64,000 nt of DNA from Volvox africanus (GCA_030268105.1 BSDZ01000003.1:2728001-2792000); one strand, 5' to 3'. Positions 26,001 to 36,183 are shown, numbered from the stretch's first letter. A program made the numbers and translations. Notes: generated by a model from the sequence alone, not told the origin.

Positions 26001-26185
26001 CGCTGCTGGAGGCAGAACTTGCGGCAGGATGGAGGCAGCTCGGCGCTGCTTTTGGCTGCGATGGCTGCCAAGTGGACACACCAGTTGCAGCATGGGTTGC
26101 TGGGGATTACGAATTTGCAAAAGCACGCACTGAGATGGATGCCCTGATACAGTCCTTGCGGAATGACATCGGCACTATGGGTTAA
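20025..26185 (+). CDS. Large multi-exon gene, helical protein of unknown function
   Basis: Exons that read well and fit in phase are 20025-20127, 20757-21034, 22362-22433, 23508-23614 and the long last exon 23755-26185 (810 codons). Further exons are likely near 21600-21930, 22810-23214 and 23275-23409, but I could not phase them all, and the start is not found. The early exons encode Ala/Leu-rich helices (ALHNVMAALIDGWRLGLAQL; LGEVLADDLSEEDVV). The last exon has a long low-complexity Ala/Gly/Ser middle and a conserved-looking helical end (AELGLMQVLHEACGQLR, LLKPLREALEGLHPVSQSEL). Two degenerate repeats lie in its introns. The helical tail vaguely recalls CCDC142 or tethering-complex proteins, but this is not strong enough to name it. 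Confidence 0.55.
22505..22572 (+). repeat. Degenerate tandem repeat, unit about GGTTGATCGGTAGATC
   Basis: Units of the type TTGATCRGTAGATCGGTT alternate with TCGGTAGGTTGG in what appears to be an intron of the large gene. Copies are imperfect. Confidence 0.75.
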
Positions 26186-26929
26186 ATTGTCCGTGTGGTT
26201 GAGGGATGTCAATGTGGTACCCTGTTATGTACGTACAAGTGAGCGATAAGTTGAATACTAGGAACGCAAGCTATCTAGTGTGGTGCTGCAAATTGGCGCG
26301 GACGCGAGGAGAAATGTTTGCGCAGTGAACACGGGGAGAGCGGAGTGAGCACCGAGGATGGCGGTTTCCTAAAGTGGTGCCGTGCTGGGACAACCATAGC
26401 TCGACTCTTGTACAGTATTCTGGCTTAGCTTGGACTGCGATCGAAGTTTTATCATGATGATGGATGAGCAAGAGTATAATGCACTGGTCGGCTCAGCTAT
26501 AGTCAAGGAGGGTCACTTTTGAAGAGTCACTTTTGAAGAGTCCTAATATCTGTTACTCCCCATCGGAGGGGTTTTTAGGAGCACAGGAAAGTTAATTTAT
26601 TGAGAATCGAATCATTTTCTGTTTTTTGTGCCAGTATTTTTGCATGCATGTTCTGTGAAAATGCTTTCGGGCGCGGCATAGTACTCTCTGCAGGCCCCAA
26701 AGATGTGCACATCACTCGGGGAGGCCCCTCATTGGGGTGCTAATGCATGTCGATGGACCTTGCCTTATCTGATGTAAAACCCAGCAGCAGTAAAATACAG
26801 GCTGTCCACCCCCGCAGGGAAGCAGGACAGCGGCAGCAAGCGTAGCGCGGAAGCATCCACGTTGGACTGTGCATACAGGTCGACAGTCGTAGTTGTTCGA
26901 TATCGCATAGGCGGAATAGCATGCAACAT
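26186..26929. other. Intergenic, 3' flank of the large gene
   Basis: No gene is recognised. A perfect 14-base tandem repeat, GTCACTTTTGAAGA, lies at 26512-26525 and 26526-26539. No TGTAA was found close to the stop at 26185. The composition changes to strongly AT-rich at about 26930. Confidence 0.5.
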
Positions 26930-26959
26930 GCTCAAAAAATACTTTTAAACTTAAAACTT

Positions 26960-27187
26960 TTACTTGTTTAGTAAGTTGTAGTTTGTATAAAAAAAGATAA
27001 TAAATAATAGTATTTGAGTATTGTCGGTTATCATCGGTGGCTCTATGACTTCCCTATTAAGTGTATCTTTTATAAAATCTGACTTTGCATCTATAGAATA
27101 ACCTAGTTCTTTTTTGTTTAGTAAGGGAACAGTTAATAGTTCACTTATAATATTCGATAGGTCCCGGTTTATTAGTATAGTTGAAGT
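26960..27187 (-). pseudogene. AT-rich bacterial reading frame, fragment
   Basis: An open frame of 75 codons between a TAG (27188-27190) and TAA (26960-26962) reads as a plausible AT-rich bacterial protein piece (SNIISELLTVPLLNKKELGY; DFIKDTLNREVIEPP). There is no start codon at its 5' end. I do not recognise the family. It lies outside the IS3 element and so belongs to the original bacterial insert. Confidence 0.4.
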
Positions 27188-27284
27188 CTACCCTTTGTTT
27201 CTGTGACAGTAATTCTTATAATGGTACCCGGAAACTTGGGCTACTAGAATTGGTAAAATGATACATAAATTTACAACAAAAAAT

Positions 27285-27288
27285 GGAG
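27285..27288 (+). promoter_or_regulatory. Shine-Dalgarno-like GGAG before IS3 orfA
   Basis: GGAG lies five bases before the ATG at 27294. A bacterial ribosome-binding site in front of the orfA start supports a prokaryotic origin of this stretch. Confidence 0.6.
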
Positions 27289-27401
27289 ATTATATGTCTA
27301 AAAAAGGTAAGCAATATAATTTAACAGAAAAAACGATAATTGGTTTTAGAAGTGATGAAAGCTGAAATGACAATAGCGCAAATGAGGAGTAAAAACCTGT
27401 G

Positions 27402-27406
27402 CATGC
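27402..27406 (+). repeat. Target-site duplication CATGC, left copy
   Basis: CATGC precedes the LTR end TGTTG at 27407 and is repeated directly after the other LTR end at 34878-34882. Confidence 0.93.
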
Positions 27407-28230
27407 TGTTGTACCTCTCGTTCGCGTTTGCTCATGAGTATCTGCACGTCTGGAGACTATCGACACCGATGCGCGAGCACTTGCAAGTACAGCAAGGCAA
27501 GCGAGAGCAAACAGAGACAGCGGAAGACTTCAAGACGAAGAGAGATATAACTTACGGTCTTACAGATCGGAATGATGCAATGGACGAAATCGCCGTCAGC
27601 GCCGGAAGCAAGCAATCATCACGCGGCGGTGATTAGCGAAGTTCAGGCTTAGCTCGGGCTAAGTAGAATATCGTATAGTAATAGTAATGTAGAACACACA
27701 AGTGTTCTCCGGTATCGAATGTCTTGTCTAGCTTAGCCGTCCTCGCATCTGTTATACTCGCAGCATCGCCGTGCCGTACGATTCACATTAGGAGGCCAAT
27801 CCTAGATGTGACAACCCTACTGCGTATGGGCGATGTCTACTCGTAACAACGTATAAGCCTTTCCGGCATTCGCATGATGCAAGGGTCCGGATAACGATAT
27901 CCGGTTGCAGGGCATGTATCGCGACGAAGGCGGCGCTCTCAACGTGTGCTTAAATGAAGTAATATTATATCAGATAATATTACTTATTGTTTCGTAGCAC
28001 GAGCATAATGCGCACTTCCATGCTTCGGGTTTTCATGCATGCTAGGCGGATTTGCCATGATGCGATGTCGCGATGGATAATGACAACATGCCAAATGCAT
28101 ATATAAATGTACACGAATACATTTATATCATGCAGATTCATTCATATGCAATGCGTTCATCACAAAAGCACTTCGCCTTGTAGGATCGCGTCGACCTACG
28201 CGTCGGCGGGAAATGAACCGTAGCACAACA
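27407..28230 (-). repeat. 3' LTR of element C
   Basis: This 824-base LTR (ends TGTTG...CAACA on both strands) follows the polypurine tract of the minus-strand element. It matches 34054-34877 almost perfectly; differences seen include G/A near 27641, C/T near 27708 and C/A near 27769. Confidence 0.95.
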
Positions 28231-28246
28231 ATTATCCCCCCTCCCG
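28231..28246 (-). other. Polypurine tract of element C
   Basis: On the minus strand the sequence GGGAGGGGGGATAAT immediately precedes the 3' LTR, as in elements A and B. It would prime plus-strand DNA synthesis. Confidence 0.8.
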
Positions 28247-28289
28247 TATGCAGCGTCCTCGCTGCATCATACAGCATCGACTGCAGGGG

Positions 28290-31200
28290 TCATTGGGCTT
28301 GTGTGGCACGTTTGCGGGCTTCTTCGAGCAGGGGTTTCATGTCCTGTGAGAAGTTGCGTGCCGGTTCCCATGAGTTGTGCTCGTCGGTATACCCTGTCCA
28401 CTTAACCAAGTACTCGTGTACTGTTCGCTTACGTCGGTGTCGGCCCACACGACGCGCGCGATAATCTAACACCCGCTCCACATCGTAAAACTTCTGTTTA
28501 CCAGCGATCCAGGTCTCGGGAACTGGTTCGATCGCTGCGGGGGCGTTAGCAGGCTCAGGGACGGGTTCCGTACTACGATACGGACGAACAAGCGATACGT
28601 GAAACGTGGGGTGAATGGTCATATCAGTGGGCAATGCAAGCTCCACAGCCACATTCCCAACCATGCGCACAACAGGATACGGACCAATCCAGCGGGGTAA
28701 GAGTTTTCGGGATCCGTCGGCCAAGGAACGCAAGTTCTTGGTGCTTAGCAACACGAGTTGCCCTTCCGAAAACGTCACATCCTGCTTAGATTTGTTATAG
28801 TATTCCGTCGTTCGTTGCTGCGCCGCGTCCAAACACGACTTCGCGTCTGTGATTCGGGACATAAAAGACTTGGCAAAAAGTTTAGCAGCAGGCACGTTCA
28901 CTTCCAACTCACGCCACACGGGTAGCGCGGGATGAAATCCGTAGTTAAGAAAGAACGGACTTTTGCCTGTAGAGCGGTTAACAGCGTTGTTAAGCGCGAA
29001 TTCTGCCGCAGTCAAATACGTATCCCAGACGAGTGGTGTGCGACCAGCATAATTGCGCAACATATCACCCAACGTGCGGTTTGTGCGTTCGGTTTGACCA
29101 TCAGTCTGCGGGTGATACGCCGTGCTCAGGTTGACGCGCATGCCAACTAGTTTGCAGAGCGCTTCCCAAAACTTAGACGTGAACTGTCCACCGCGGTCCG
29201 AGATCACATTTTTGGGAACCCCGTGTAACCGAACCACATTGTCGAAAAACAAACGTGCGGTTTGCTCAGCCGTGCAGGATGATGTGCATGGTGCTAGGTG
29301 AACCATCTTAGTCAGACGATCGACCATTACGAACACCGCATCGTATCCCCCCTCAGTTTTGGGCAGCGCGACTACGAAGTCCATGGAAACACTTTCCCAA
29401 GGCGCATCCGGGACAGGCAACGGTTGCAACAACCCATGGCCCTTACCGGACAAAGCCTTATTGCGCTGGCACAGACTGCATGTCTGGACGAAGTTCGCCG
29501 CATCCTTAGCCAAACGAGGCCACCAAAAGGAACGTTGCACCAAGTCGATCAATCGCTTGCTACCAGGGTGTCCTGCTAACGGGTCCTCGTGGAACCGCGC
29601 AAGGATGTCGTAGCGTAGCGCGTCGTCGTTCGGAACGACGATTTGCGTAGCTGCACCCTCCGTCCGTAGCCAAAGGTCATTCTGCTTGCGAAGGTTTTCT
29701 ACATTAGCCGGGTCCGCGAACCAGGCGTCTGCGTTGTAGGCAACCTTCAACCGCTCCACGAGGTCCGTCGCGATCGGTACCTCCTCGCTACGCGGCCGCA
29801 CGACGGGCGCTGCCAAAATTGCAGCGTGTAGCGACGGATGTCGACTGAGAGCATCGGCAATATTCAATTTACCAGAAATATACTCCCAGGTGCAGTTGAA
29901 CCTAGCTAGATATTCCATCCACCTAGCTTGACGGCGGTTCAACGTCGGAACGCTTTGCAAAAACGTTAGGGGCTTGTGGTCAGCCTTTAAAGTAAACGGG
30001 CGTCCCTCAAGGTAACAGCGCCATTCCTTTAAAGCATGCAGCACGGCCAGAAGCTCCTGTTCCCCGGTGGTGTAGCGAATCTCCGCACCAGAAAATTTCT
30101 TACTCGTGAAGGCGATTGGTCGCCCTTCCTGTAACAATACAGCGCCGCTTCCAAATATTGAGGCATCAGACACTACCTCAACACGAAATGGCAACGAGTA
30201 ATCAGGGAATGCAAGGGTGACATCTTCGGCAACGATTCGTTTGAGCTCTTCGAATGCCCGCTGGCATTGCGACGTCCACGACTCGAGCGAAACGAAAACG
30301 CCTTTGCGAGTTAAGTTAGTAAGCGGGGCCGCAATGATGGAATATTTTTCAATGAACTTTCGGAAATAATTGGTCAAGCCAAGGAACTTACGCAGCTCCG
30401 TGAGGTTCTGAGGCGCGGGCCAATCGCGAACCACGGCGACCTTCCGCGGGTCCATCTTCACACCGGTGGCCGACACAATGTGGCCCAAATATTCCACCTG
30501 AGGCTGCGCCCAAAAGCATTTGGCGCGTTTAGCAAACAATTGCTCCCGCCTCATAACGTCGAGCACGAGCCGAAGATGCTCCAAGTGCTCCTCGCGCGTC
30601 TTAGAATATACCAAGATGTCATCCAGGTAGCAAACAACGAACCTGTCGATAAACGGCCTAAACATTCGGTCCATAACCGCCTGAAACGTCGCAGGGGCAT
30701 TAGTCAAACCAAACGATAGGACCGTATACTCAAAGTGACCGAAGGGCGTCCGAAAAGCGGTTTTCGGGATATCAGAGGCAGCGATGCGAATCTGATTGTA
30801 GCCCTGTTGTAAGTCAATTGAGGAAAAATAAGCCGATCCCTTCAGCTTATCCAACAGGTCGTCAACGCGTGGCAAAGGGTAGCGATTTTTCACCGCATTC
30901 GCATTTAACCCCCGGTAATCAATGCACATGCGCAAGGTCCCATCCTTCTTACCGACAAACAAAATCGGTGCAGAAAACGGGGATGTGCTGGGGTGTATCA
31001 TACCCTTCGCGAGCAAATCCGTCACCTGGCGCTTTACCTCGTCCAGCTCCAATGGACTCAACCTGTACATTGGCCGGGCTGTAGGCTGCGCTCCAGGCAT
31101 GAGAGGGATTGTGTGATCAACAGGACGCATAGGTGGTAGGCCAGGGATATCTTTAAAGACGTCCTCATACTGCGACAGTAGGGCCTCAACCTCAGGATCC

Positions 31201-32351
31201 GCAGAAATCTGCGCGGTGGTGACACAACAGCTCACCCGCGGCCTTAAAAGCAGTCCGTGGGCACCCTTCCGTAACAAACGGACGGCCTCCTTACGCCCGA
31301 CTAGCTCTGGTTCGATTCGCGCGGCCATTGCGGTCACAGCGAAATTAACCATAGGCACCGCCTCAGTTTCGCCCTCCTTTGGTGTGACATGTTCGAACGA
31401 CAGGAAAGGTACCTTAATCGACAGAGTACCCTTGCACATATGCAGGGTTGCGGTCTCCATGTCGATGCGCGCACGGTACTGTCGTAATGTCGACGACCCC
31501 ATTATGTACGGTGCAGTCTCTGCTAAGCCCTGCAGCACGTACGGCCGGGTCACAACACGCAAAGGGCCTATCGATAGGCTAAGGGTAATCCTGCCCACGA
31601 TGGGATGCTTACCCCCGTCAGCAAGGGTAACCTGTGGACAATCAGACGACTCTGGGGACAACCCCAGCGCGTTCACCTCTGCGACAGAGATGAAGTCGTC
31701 GCTGGCACCGGTGTCAACAAGTGCCTTCAGAGTACGGCCATTCAAACCGATCTGAACCACAGGGACACGGTTATCTACGAGCGACTGCCCAGCAGACAAC
31801 GTCAGTGCACTTAAGGCGGGTCCGTAACCAACGGCACCCCCATCAGGAGCTTCGTACCAAACGTCAACCGAGTAGGATAGGCATGGCCACGGAGCCAGCG
31901 TACCCTCCCAATCCACACCATTAAACAAAACGGTGCCCGGCTCGAACCGGTGGACATGCCGCATACCCCTTAACGATGCCTCTGCCTTGCGCCGACAGAA
32001 AGCAGGGAGTAATACACATGCGGCAGTGCCTGGATATTGACGCCTACATCTCCTGTATATGGCCAACTGTTCCGACATCTCACGCAGAGACGAGGGGATG
32101 AACAAAACCACGTGGTTAGACAGATCGATAGACGACAGGGGACGGCGAGGTGTAAACAAATTACACAACGGGTCGAAGCAGAGAAGTCCCGTGCGTCCGT
32201 CAAGCGTGATGCGTCGCGCAATGACTCGCTCGATGTGTCCAAGTACACAAGGCAACAATGCCTTAACGGCTGGCCGTAAGGATGACCACCGACCACGCGT
32301 TAGTTCAGAAATCCCGGGTGGTGCCCCCTCCACAGGAACCCGGGCAAGCCC
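28290..32351 (-). CDS. pol: Pol polyprotein: protease, RT, RNase H, integrase, chromodomain (element C)
   Basis: The frame is uninterrupted from the codon after the gag TAG (32352-32354) to TGA at 28290. In order it has a retropepsin motif (VDTGASDDF, about residue 207 counted from the GTG at 32333), RT with YLDD (about 570), RNase H ([10 protein letters not shown], about 722), integrase HHCC finger (AGHPGSKR...CSLCQRNK), DDE core (MDF about 985; [17 protein letters not shown]) and a chromodomain (about 1283-1340; [13 protein letters not shown]). The chromodomain should steer integration to modified chromatin. No ATG exists near its start (element A has one at a position where this copy has GTG), so it is probably made by read-through of the gag stop. 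Confidence 0.95.
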   Translation of the reverse strand, partial: GLARVPVEGAPPGISELTRGRWSSLRPAVKALLPCVLGHIERVIARRITLDGRTGLLCFDPLCNLFTPRRPLSSIDLSNHVVLFIPSSLREMSEQLAIYRRCRRQYPGTAACVLLPAFCRRKAEASLRGMRHVHRFEPGTVLFNGVDWEGTLAPWPCLSYSVDVWYEAPDGGAVGYGPALSALTLSAGQSLVDNRVPVVQIGLNGRTLKALVDTGASDDFISVAEVNALGLSPESSDCPQVTLADGGKHPIVGRITLSLSIGPLRVVTRPYVLQGLAETAPYIMGSSTLRQYRARIDMETATLHMCKGTLSIKVPFLSFEHVTPKEGETEAVPMVNFAVTAMAARIEPELVGRKEAVRLLRKGAHGLLLRPRVSCCVTTAQISADPEVEALLSQYEDVFKDIPGLPPMRPVDHTIPLMPGAQPTARPMYRLSPLELDEVKRQVTDLLAKGMIHPSTSPFSAPILFVGKKDGTLRMCIDYRGLNANAVKNRYPLPRVDDLLDKLKGSAYFSSIDLQQGYNQIRIAASDIPKTAFRTPFGHFEYTVLSFGLTNAPATFQAVMDRMFRPFIDRFVVCYLDDILVYSKTREEHLEHLRLVLDVMRREQLFAKRAKCFWAQPQVEYLGHIVSATGVKMDPRKVAVVRDWPAPQNLTELRKFLGLTNYFRKFIEKYSIIAAPLTNLTRKGVFVSLESWTSQCQRAFEELKRIVAEDVTLAFPDYSLPFRVEVVSDASIFGSGAVLLQEGRPIAFTSKKFSGAEIRYTTGEQELLAVLHALKEWRCYLEGRPFTLKADHKPLTFLQSVPTLNRRQARWMEYLARFNCTWEYISGKLNIADALSRHPSLHAAILAAPVVRPRSEEVPIATDLVERLKVAYNADAWFADPANVENLRKQNDLWLRTEGAATQIVVPNDDALRYDILARFHEDPLAGHPGSKRLIDLVQRSFWWPRLAKDAANFVQTCSLCQRNKALSGKGHGLLQPLPVPDAPWESVSMDFVVALPKTEGGYDAVFVMVDRLTKMVHLAPCTSSCTAEQTARLFFDNVVRLHGVPKNVISDRGGQFTSKFWEALCKLVGMRVNLSTAYHPQTDGQTERTNRTLGDMLRNYAGRTPLVWDTYLTAAEFALNNAVNRSTGKSPFFLNYGFHPALPVWRELEVNVPAAKLFAKSFMSRITDAKSCLDAAQQRTTEYYNKSKQDVTFSEGQLVLLSTKNLRSLADGSRKLLPRWIGPYPVVRMVGNVAVELALPTDMTIHPTFHVSLVRPYRSTEPVPEPANAPAAIEPVPETWIAGKQKFYDVERVLDYRARRVGRHRRKRTVHEYLVKWTGYTDEHNSWEPARNFSQDMKPLLEEARKRATQAQ

Positions 32352-33587
32352 CTATTTCGGCTGAGGTACAAACGGCGGCATTAGAGGGCAATCCTTCATG
32401 GAATGGTTCTCCGCACACCGTAGACAAACGTTGGCCAATTTTCGACGCTCGAATTCGGAACGATTGCAATTCCATTTTGGCATAAATGTGTCGTCCGTAC
32501 GAGTACGCTTCGCGTTGGGGTCGGAACGCTGTGCGGCTGCCGACGACGGCGCACCACCACGCTTCCTGTTCCTAGCTGGGTCCGAGCTCGGACCTGCTCC
32601 TACTGTACCACGGACACCCGAGCTAGCGCCCCCGCGCGCCTTGCGTTGCCCGTTGCTGCGTCGCGTCGCGGCAGTAGGCGTGGGGCGGGTCGCTCCGAGT
32701 TCCTGGTCGAGAGCCACAGCTTCCCCAAGCGGATCCTGCACTTGCACGGCATTTGCACGAGGGGCAGACTTGACTTCTTCCTCGCCGGCAAGAAGTCGTA
32801 TCTCCGCGCCCTTAGCAAAAGCGACCAACGCGTCATACGACTTGATCTGCGCTCCAACCAAGTCAGTGGCGCACCATTTAGCCAAAAGTTTCGTTAGGCC
32901 TCGCCTAAACCAAAAGACACGCTCAGATTCGGTGAGGTCAGCAATGGGAGTCACAAGTGCTTCGAAGCGTGACTGGTACGCAGGTACATTTTCATCCCGA
33001 CGCATGTGGTAGCTACCGGCTGCCAAAGCGTTACGAGCTTCCACATCGCGTGCTTGAACCTCAGTAGCGAATCGTGCGAGCAAAGCGGCGACCAACTCGT
33101 CAAAAGTATAGCTGCCTCGGGCGTTGGTCCAATTGCGATACCAGTCCTTCGCTGCACCCTCGAGGGTGTTACCAACGAAGAGACACCTGATACCGTCATT
33201 ATCGCCACCATGAACAGCTTGGAGGTACTTTTTAGCGTCACGCACGTACGCACGAGTTGCATCGGCTATGCTATGCCCTGGTGTCTTGTCGGTCAGCGAA
33301 ATATTGAGCCTAGGAACGGGAATCGACAATCTCATCACCTCAGGGATGTCATCATGCCCTCGAGCTTGAGGTAATGGCAGAACCCTTGGTCCAGCAGTGT
33401 TGTCCATATTCGTGTTCACTGCTGAATGCGGCACAATTAAGTGAGCAGGGGTCTGAAGGAAAAGGGGCTCTTGAGTGGCTCGCGCGCCAACAGTCTCAAG
33501 ACCTCTATCCGGTGCTCTAGCAGCTACAACGAAATCGGGTTGGCTAGCTAGGCTAGTATGCGGCGTATCGTCGTGTTCCGCGGACAT
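32352..33587 (-). CDS. gag: Gag polyprotein (element C)
   Basis: This gives 411 residues from ATG at 33587 to TAG at 32352. The middle carries the helical capsid region found in gypsy Gag (WYRNWTNARGSYTFDEL; LAAGSYHMRRDENVPAY), followed by a basic Gly/Arg/Ser-rich stretch and one zinc knuckle of the form CX2CX3HX4C (CLRCAENHSMKDC), then a short Pro-rich tail. It packages the element RNA into virus-like particles. The stop is in frame with pol. Upstream leader sequence contains further gag-like reading blocks, so the true N-terminus may be longer and spliced. Confidence 0.88.
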   Translation of the reverse strand: MSAEHDDTPHTSLASQPDFVVAARAPDRGLETVGARATQEPLFLQTPAHLIVPHSAVNTNMDNTAGPRVLPLPQARGHDDIPEVMRLSIPVPRLNISLTDKTPGHSIADATRAYVRDAKKYLQAVHGGDNDGIRCLFVGNTLEGAAKDWYRNWTNARGSYTFDELVAALLARFATEVQARDVEARNALAAGSYHMRRDENVPAYQSRFEALVTPIADLTESERVFWFRRGLTKLLAKWCATDLVGAQIKSYDALVAFAKGAEIRLLAGEEEVKSAPRANAVQVQDPLGEAVALDQELGATRPTPTAATRRSNGQRKARGGASSGVRGTVGAGPSSDPARNRKRGGAPSSAAAQRSDPNAKRTRTDDTFMPKWNCNRSEFERRKLANVCLRCAENHSMKDCPLMPPFVPQPK

Positions 33588-34035
33588 GGAGCACGGAACG
33601 ATACCCTAGTTTTGTGTAATAGAAGCCGACTTCTATCGCAAAGGCAAGAGTACAAAACAGTTCGGTGAGCCTACCGACAGTACTCTTGAGAAGATTCAGT
33701 AAACTCAGCAAGTACTTGCCCAGCTGAGTCCTGATCTCCGTAGTTTGGGCAATGAGAGTCGCCAACTGGTCCGGACGAAAGCCGGTCTCAGTCGCCGCGG
33801 CAAGCAATGCCGGTGCACTGAGATTACCTGCGACTCAGAGCATACACTTACACAACAAGTGCAGCAATCTAAGCAAAAGCAATTAAACAATTACAAACCG
33901 GAAGCGGCGTCGTCCAAAACGGCGCGGCCTAGGTCTTCGGCAAAAGTATCTAGCGGTCCTCGTGGTTCGTCGCTGGAACTCGCCATAAAAAGAACCTACT
34001 TCCGATTAGACAGAGAGAGACAGTTAGGCAACGAA
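33588..34035 (-). other. 5' leader of element C with two extra open blocks
   Basis: Between the primer-binding site and gag are two blocks that read like protein: one from an ATG at 33986 (MASSSDEPRGPLDTFAEDL) to a TAA at 33891, and one in another frame from about 33832 to 33650 (FRPDQLATLIAQTTEIRTQL, GKYLLSLLNLL), which forms a clear amphipathic coil. Candidate splice sites between them join the frames. They may be an N-terminal Gag extension or simply leader with short upstream frames. Confidence 0.4.
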
Positions 34036-34050
34036 CCTGTCTCGATACCA
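34036..34050 (-). other. Primer-binding site of element C
   Basis: Three bases inside the 5' LTR the minus strand reads TGGTATCGAGACAGG. The TGGTATC start, complementary to a tRNA ending GATACCA, resembles sites primed by initiator tRNA-Met. The tRNA was not verified. Confidence 0.65.
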
Positions 34051-34053
34051 AAT

Positions 34054-34877
34054 TGTTGTACCTCTCGTTCGCGTTTGCTCATGAGTATCTGCACGTCTGG
34101 AGACTATCGACACCGATGCGCGAGCACTTGCAAGTACAGCAAGGCAAGCGAGAGCAAACAGAGACAGCGGAAGACTTCAAGACGAAGAGAGATATAACTT
34201 ACGGTCTTACAGATCGGAATGATGCAATGGACGAAATCGCCGTCAGCGCCGGAAGCAAGCAATCATCACGCGGCGGTGATTAGCAAAGTTCAGGCTTAGC
34301 TCGGGCTAAGTAGAATATCGTATAGTAATAGTAATGTAGAACACACAAGTGTTCTTCGGTATCGAATGTCTTGTCTAGCTTAGCCGTCCTCGCATCTGTT
34401 ATACTCGCAGCATCGCAGTGCCGTACGATTCACATTAGGAGGCCGATCCTAGATGTGACAACCCTACTGCGTATGGGCGATGTCTACTCGTAACAACGTA
34501 TAAGCCTTTCCGGCATTCGCATGATGCAAGGGTCCGGATAACGATATCCGGTTGCAGGGCATGTATCGCGACGAAGGCGGCGCTCTCAACGTGTGCTTAA
34601 ATGAAGTAATATTATATCAGATAATATTACTTATTGTTTCGTAGCACGAGCATAATGCGCACTTCCATGCTTCGGGTTTTCATGCATGCTAGGCGGATTT
34701 GCCATGATGCGATGTCGCGATGGATAATGACAACATGCCAAATGCATATATAAATGTACACGAATACATTTATATCATGCAGATTCATTCATATGCAATG
34801 CGTTCATCACAAAAGCACTTCGCCTCGTAGGATCGCGTCGACCTACGCGTCGGCGGGAAATGAACCGTAGCACAACA
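34054..34877 (-). repeat. 5' LTR of element C
   Basis: This 824-base LTR drives the minus-strand element. It has the same length and nearly the same sequence as the LTR at 27407-28230, and carries the same hairpins (12-base-pair stem around AAGTAATATTAT; 10-base-pair stem around ATAAATGTA). Confidence 0.95.
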
Positions 34878-34882
34878 CATGC
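34878..34882 (+). repeat. Target-site duplication CATGC, right copy
   Basis: This is the second copy of the five-base duplication that flanks element C. Five bases is the usual length for Ty3/gypsy integrases. Confidence 0.93.
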
Positions 34883-35069
34883 CGCGCAATACCAGCATGG
34901 AAGGAAAGAGGTATAGAAAATTTAGTTAACGGTTTTCAGCTCTAGCCTTCAACAAAATGTCCAGGTAACTAAGATTTAATATAACTAAAATACAACTACT
35001 AATAATAATCTAATACATAGCTAAAAACAATCTAAAAGTTTTGGACATGGAAACATTGATAGTAGCTCT

Positions 35070-35150
35070 AGGAACCCAACTATTGCAAAGCAATCTGAGC
35101 TACTGTTAATTAATAAATCTACTTATTCTCACAAACCAAAGGGTTTAACC
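35070..35150 (+). pseudogene. IS3 OrfB transposase, N-terminal fragment
   Basis: The frame reads IAKQSELLLINKSTYSHKPK, the segment that begins OrfB of many IS3-family elements (KQCELL.INRST.YYKPKG). The following bases lose the frame. The integrase core expected next is missing until the C-terminal piece at 35299. Confidence 0.8.
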
Positions 35151-35298
35151 AAAGGGATTTGGAAATATTAAAAGATTTTGGCGTTCATTAAAACAAAAAT
35201 ATTTATATTTATATTTATATTTATAATTAATAAATAATTTTAAATACTGTTAAGGGGGCAAAAACAGATAACATAACGTTTTATAATAAAAATAGGGA

Positions 35299-35367
35299 CA
35301 TCAATCCTTGGAATATTTAACTCCAGAACAGGTGTACCTGACAGAAATTACCGGGATAAAAAAATGA
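35299..35367 (+). pseudogene. IS3 OrfB transposase, C-terminal fragment
   Basis: The frame reads HQSLEYLTPEQVYL and ends at TGA 35365-35367. This is the conserved end of IS3-family OrfB (RPHQSL.Y.TP...). Only about 150 bases separate it from the N-terminal piece, whereas an intact OrfB would need some 600, so the catalytic core was deleted. Confidence 0.85.
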
Positions 35368-35414
35368 AAAATATAGCTCATAATTTCCAATTTTTAGTCT
35401 AGACAAATTGGGTC

Positions 35415-35518
35415 ACTCTGTAAATACATATGCAAATCATAACAAACAAGTTGCTCCTCATTTGCTAGCTCAGGACTTTATCGCTACAGAACTGAATGAA
35501 AAATGGGTATTTGTTTAA
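35415..35518 (+). pseudogene. Second IS3-type OrfB fragment, start of integrase core
   Basis: From 35435 the frame reads NHNKQVAPHLLAQDFIATEL then NEKWVFV and stops at TAA 35516-35518. This is the NLL.R.F.A..PN.KWV segment that starts the DDE core of IS3-family OrfB. It lies outside the right end of the first IS3 element, so it comes from another copy. The conserved D of the core is not reached. Confidence 0.72.
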
Positions 35519-36073
35519 TCGATGGTTTCCTAAACAGCCCCCTTTTAAGTTTTGTTTGTAAGGAAACTCTATGAATAATAGTATTCTAAGGACTAACAAA
35601 TAACTATGGGAGCTATTACAGGCGATTTTTATCGTTTATACCCTTTGTAATTATTATAATTAGCAACGGATAAACAAATACGAACCTTACTGCATATAGT
35701 GTATGGATACAACAAACGGTTCCTTAAGTTATTGCTCATTATCAAAAGCTATTTAGGGTGGTACAACTTCACCTACTACAAAAAATGTAACATAAAGTTG
35801 AACCTCACCTTAAATATTATAAAATATATAGAATTTACGTAAAGTTAGTAAAAATAAAATTAAAGTTGCAGAAATTTTAGCTTTAATGCTGGCAGTTTTA
35901 AAATTATTACAAGATGGATAAATATTGAATCACATTCTGTAAGCTGGGCTATTTATGTTGATCAACAGGATATTTATTATCCCATTTTATTCCAAATTGT
36001 TTTAACTCAAAATGATAGCAATCATCTCTTCAAAAGCTATACGATCATCTTTATTTCCTTCAGTAATTTTGGA
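35519..36073. other. AT-rich bacterial DNA, no gene recognised
   Basis: Short open stretches occur (for example AEILALMLAVLKLLQDG near 35872-35922) with bacterial-like amino-acid use, but none is long enough to name. A 19-base sequence at 35993-36011 (CAAATTGTTTTAACTCAAA) is repeated at 36482-36500. Confidence 0.5.
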
Positions 36074-36160
36074 ATAACAAAACATTTGCAGGTTTAGCAG
36101 GAAGAGGGCATAGCTCTATCGACTGGTTCTATGGCTTTATTTTACAAAAATCGTCTACAA
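36074..36160 (+). pseudogene. IS982-like transposase fragment
   Basis: The frame reads NNKTFAGLAGRGHSSIDWFYGF (split here as NNKTFAGLAG and GRGHSSIDWFYGF), like the N..F.GLA.RGKSS.GWFYGFKLH segment of IS982-family transposases. It is open for only about 28 codons and both ends are lost. Confidence 0.65.
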
Positions 36161-36183
36161 TACTATAAATCGTGGTATACTTG

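Larger units (their letters stand above)
27407..34877 (-). mobile_element. Complete Ty3/gypsy chromovirus, element C
   Basis: This 7,471-base element has two 824-base LTRs, a primer-binding site, gag, an in-frame TAG, a 1,347-residue pol without any stop, a polypurine tract and a 5-base target duplication. The two LTRs differ at about five positions as counted by eye, so insertion was recent. Everything needed for movement seems present. It lies inside bacterial DNA, which it entered after that DNA had become part of the algal chromosome. Confidence 0.95.
27294..34945 (+). pseudogene. IS3 OrfA transposase, frameshifted and split by element C
   Basis: The N-terminal part (27294-27406) begins MSKKGKQYNLTEKT and continues after a one-base shift as VLEVMKAEMTIAQM, the helix-turn-helix start of IS3-type OrfA. 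After the gypsy element (from 34883) the same protein resumes in another frame as PAWKERGIENLVNGF, matching the usual W-K...LVNGF segment, and stops at TAG 34943-34945. At least two frameshifts and the early stop make it non-functional. OrfA normally binds the IS ends and, fused to OrfB by frameshifting, makes the transposase. Confidence 0.85.
27223..35414 (+). mobile_element. IS3-family insertion sequence, decayed, interrupted by element C
   Basis: The left end (27223-27252, ACCCGGAAACTTGGGCTACT) and right end (35386-35414) are similar as imperfect inverted repeats. Between them lie orfA, an orfB N-terminal piece and an orfB C-terminal piece, with most of the orfB catalytic core deleted. The whole is split at 27406/34883 by the gypsy element C. 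Removing the gypsy element and one CATGC copy restores a continuous IS3-like sequence. Confidence 0.82.
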
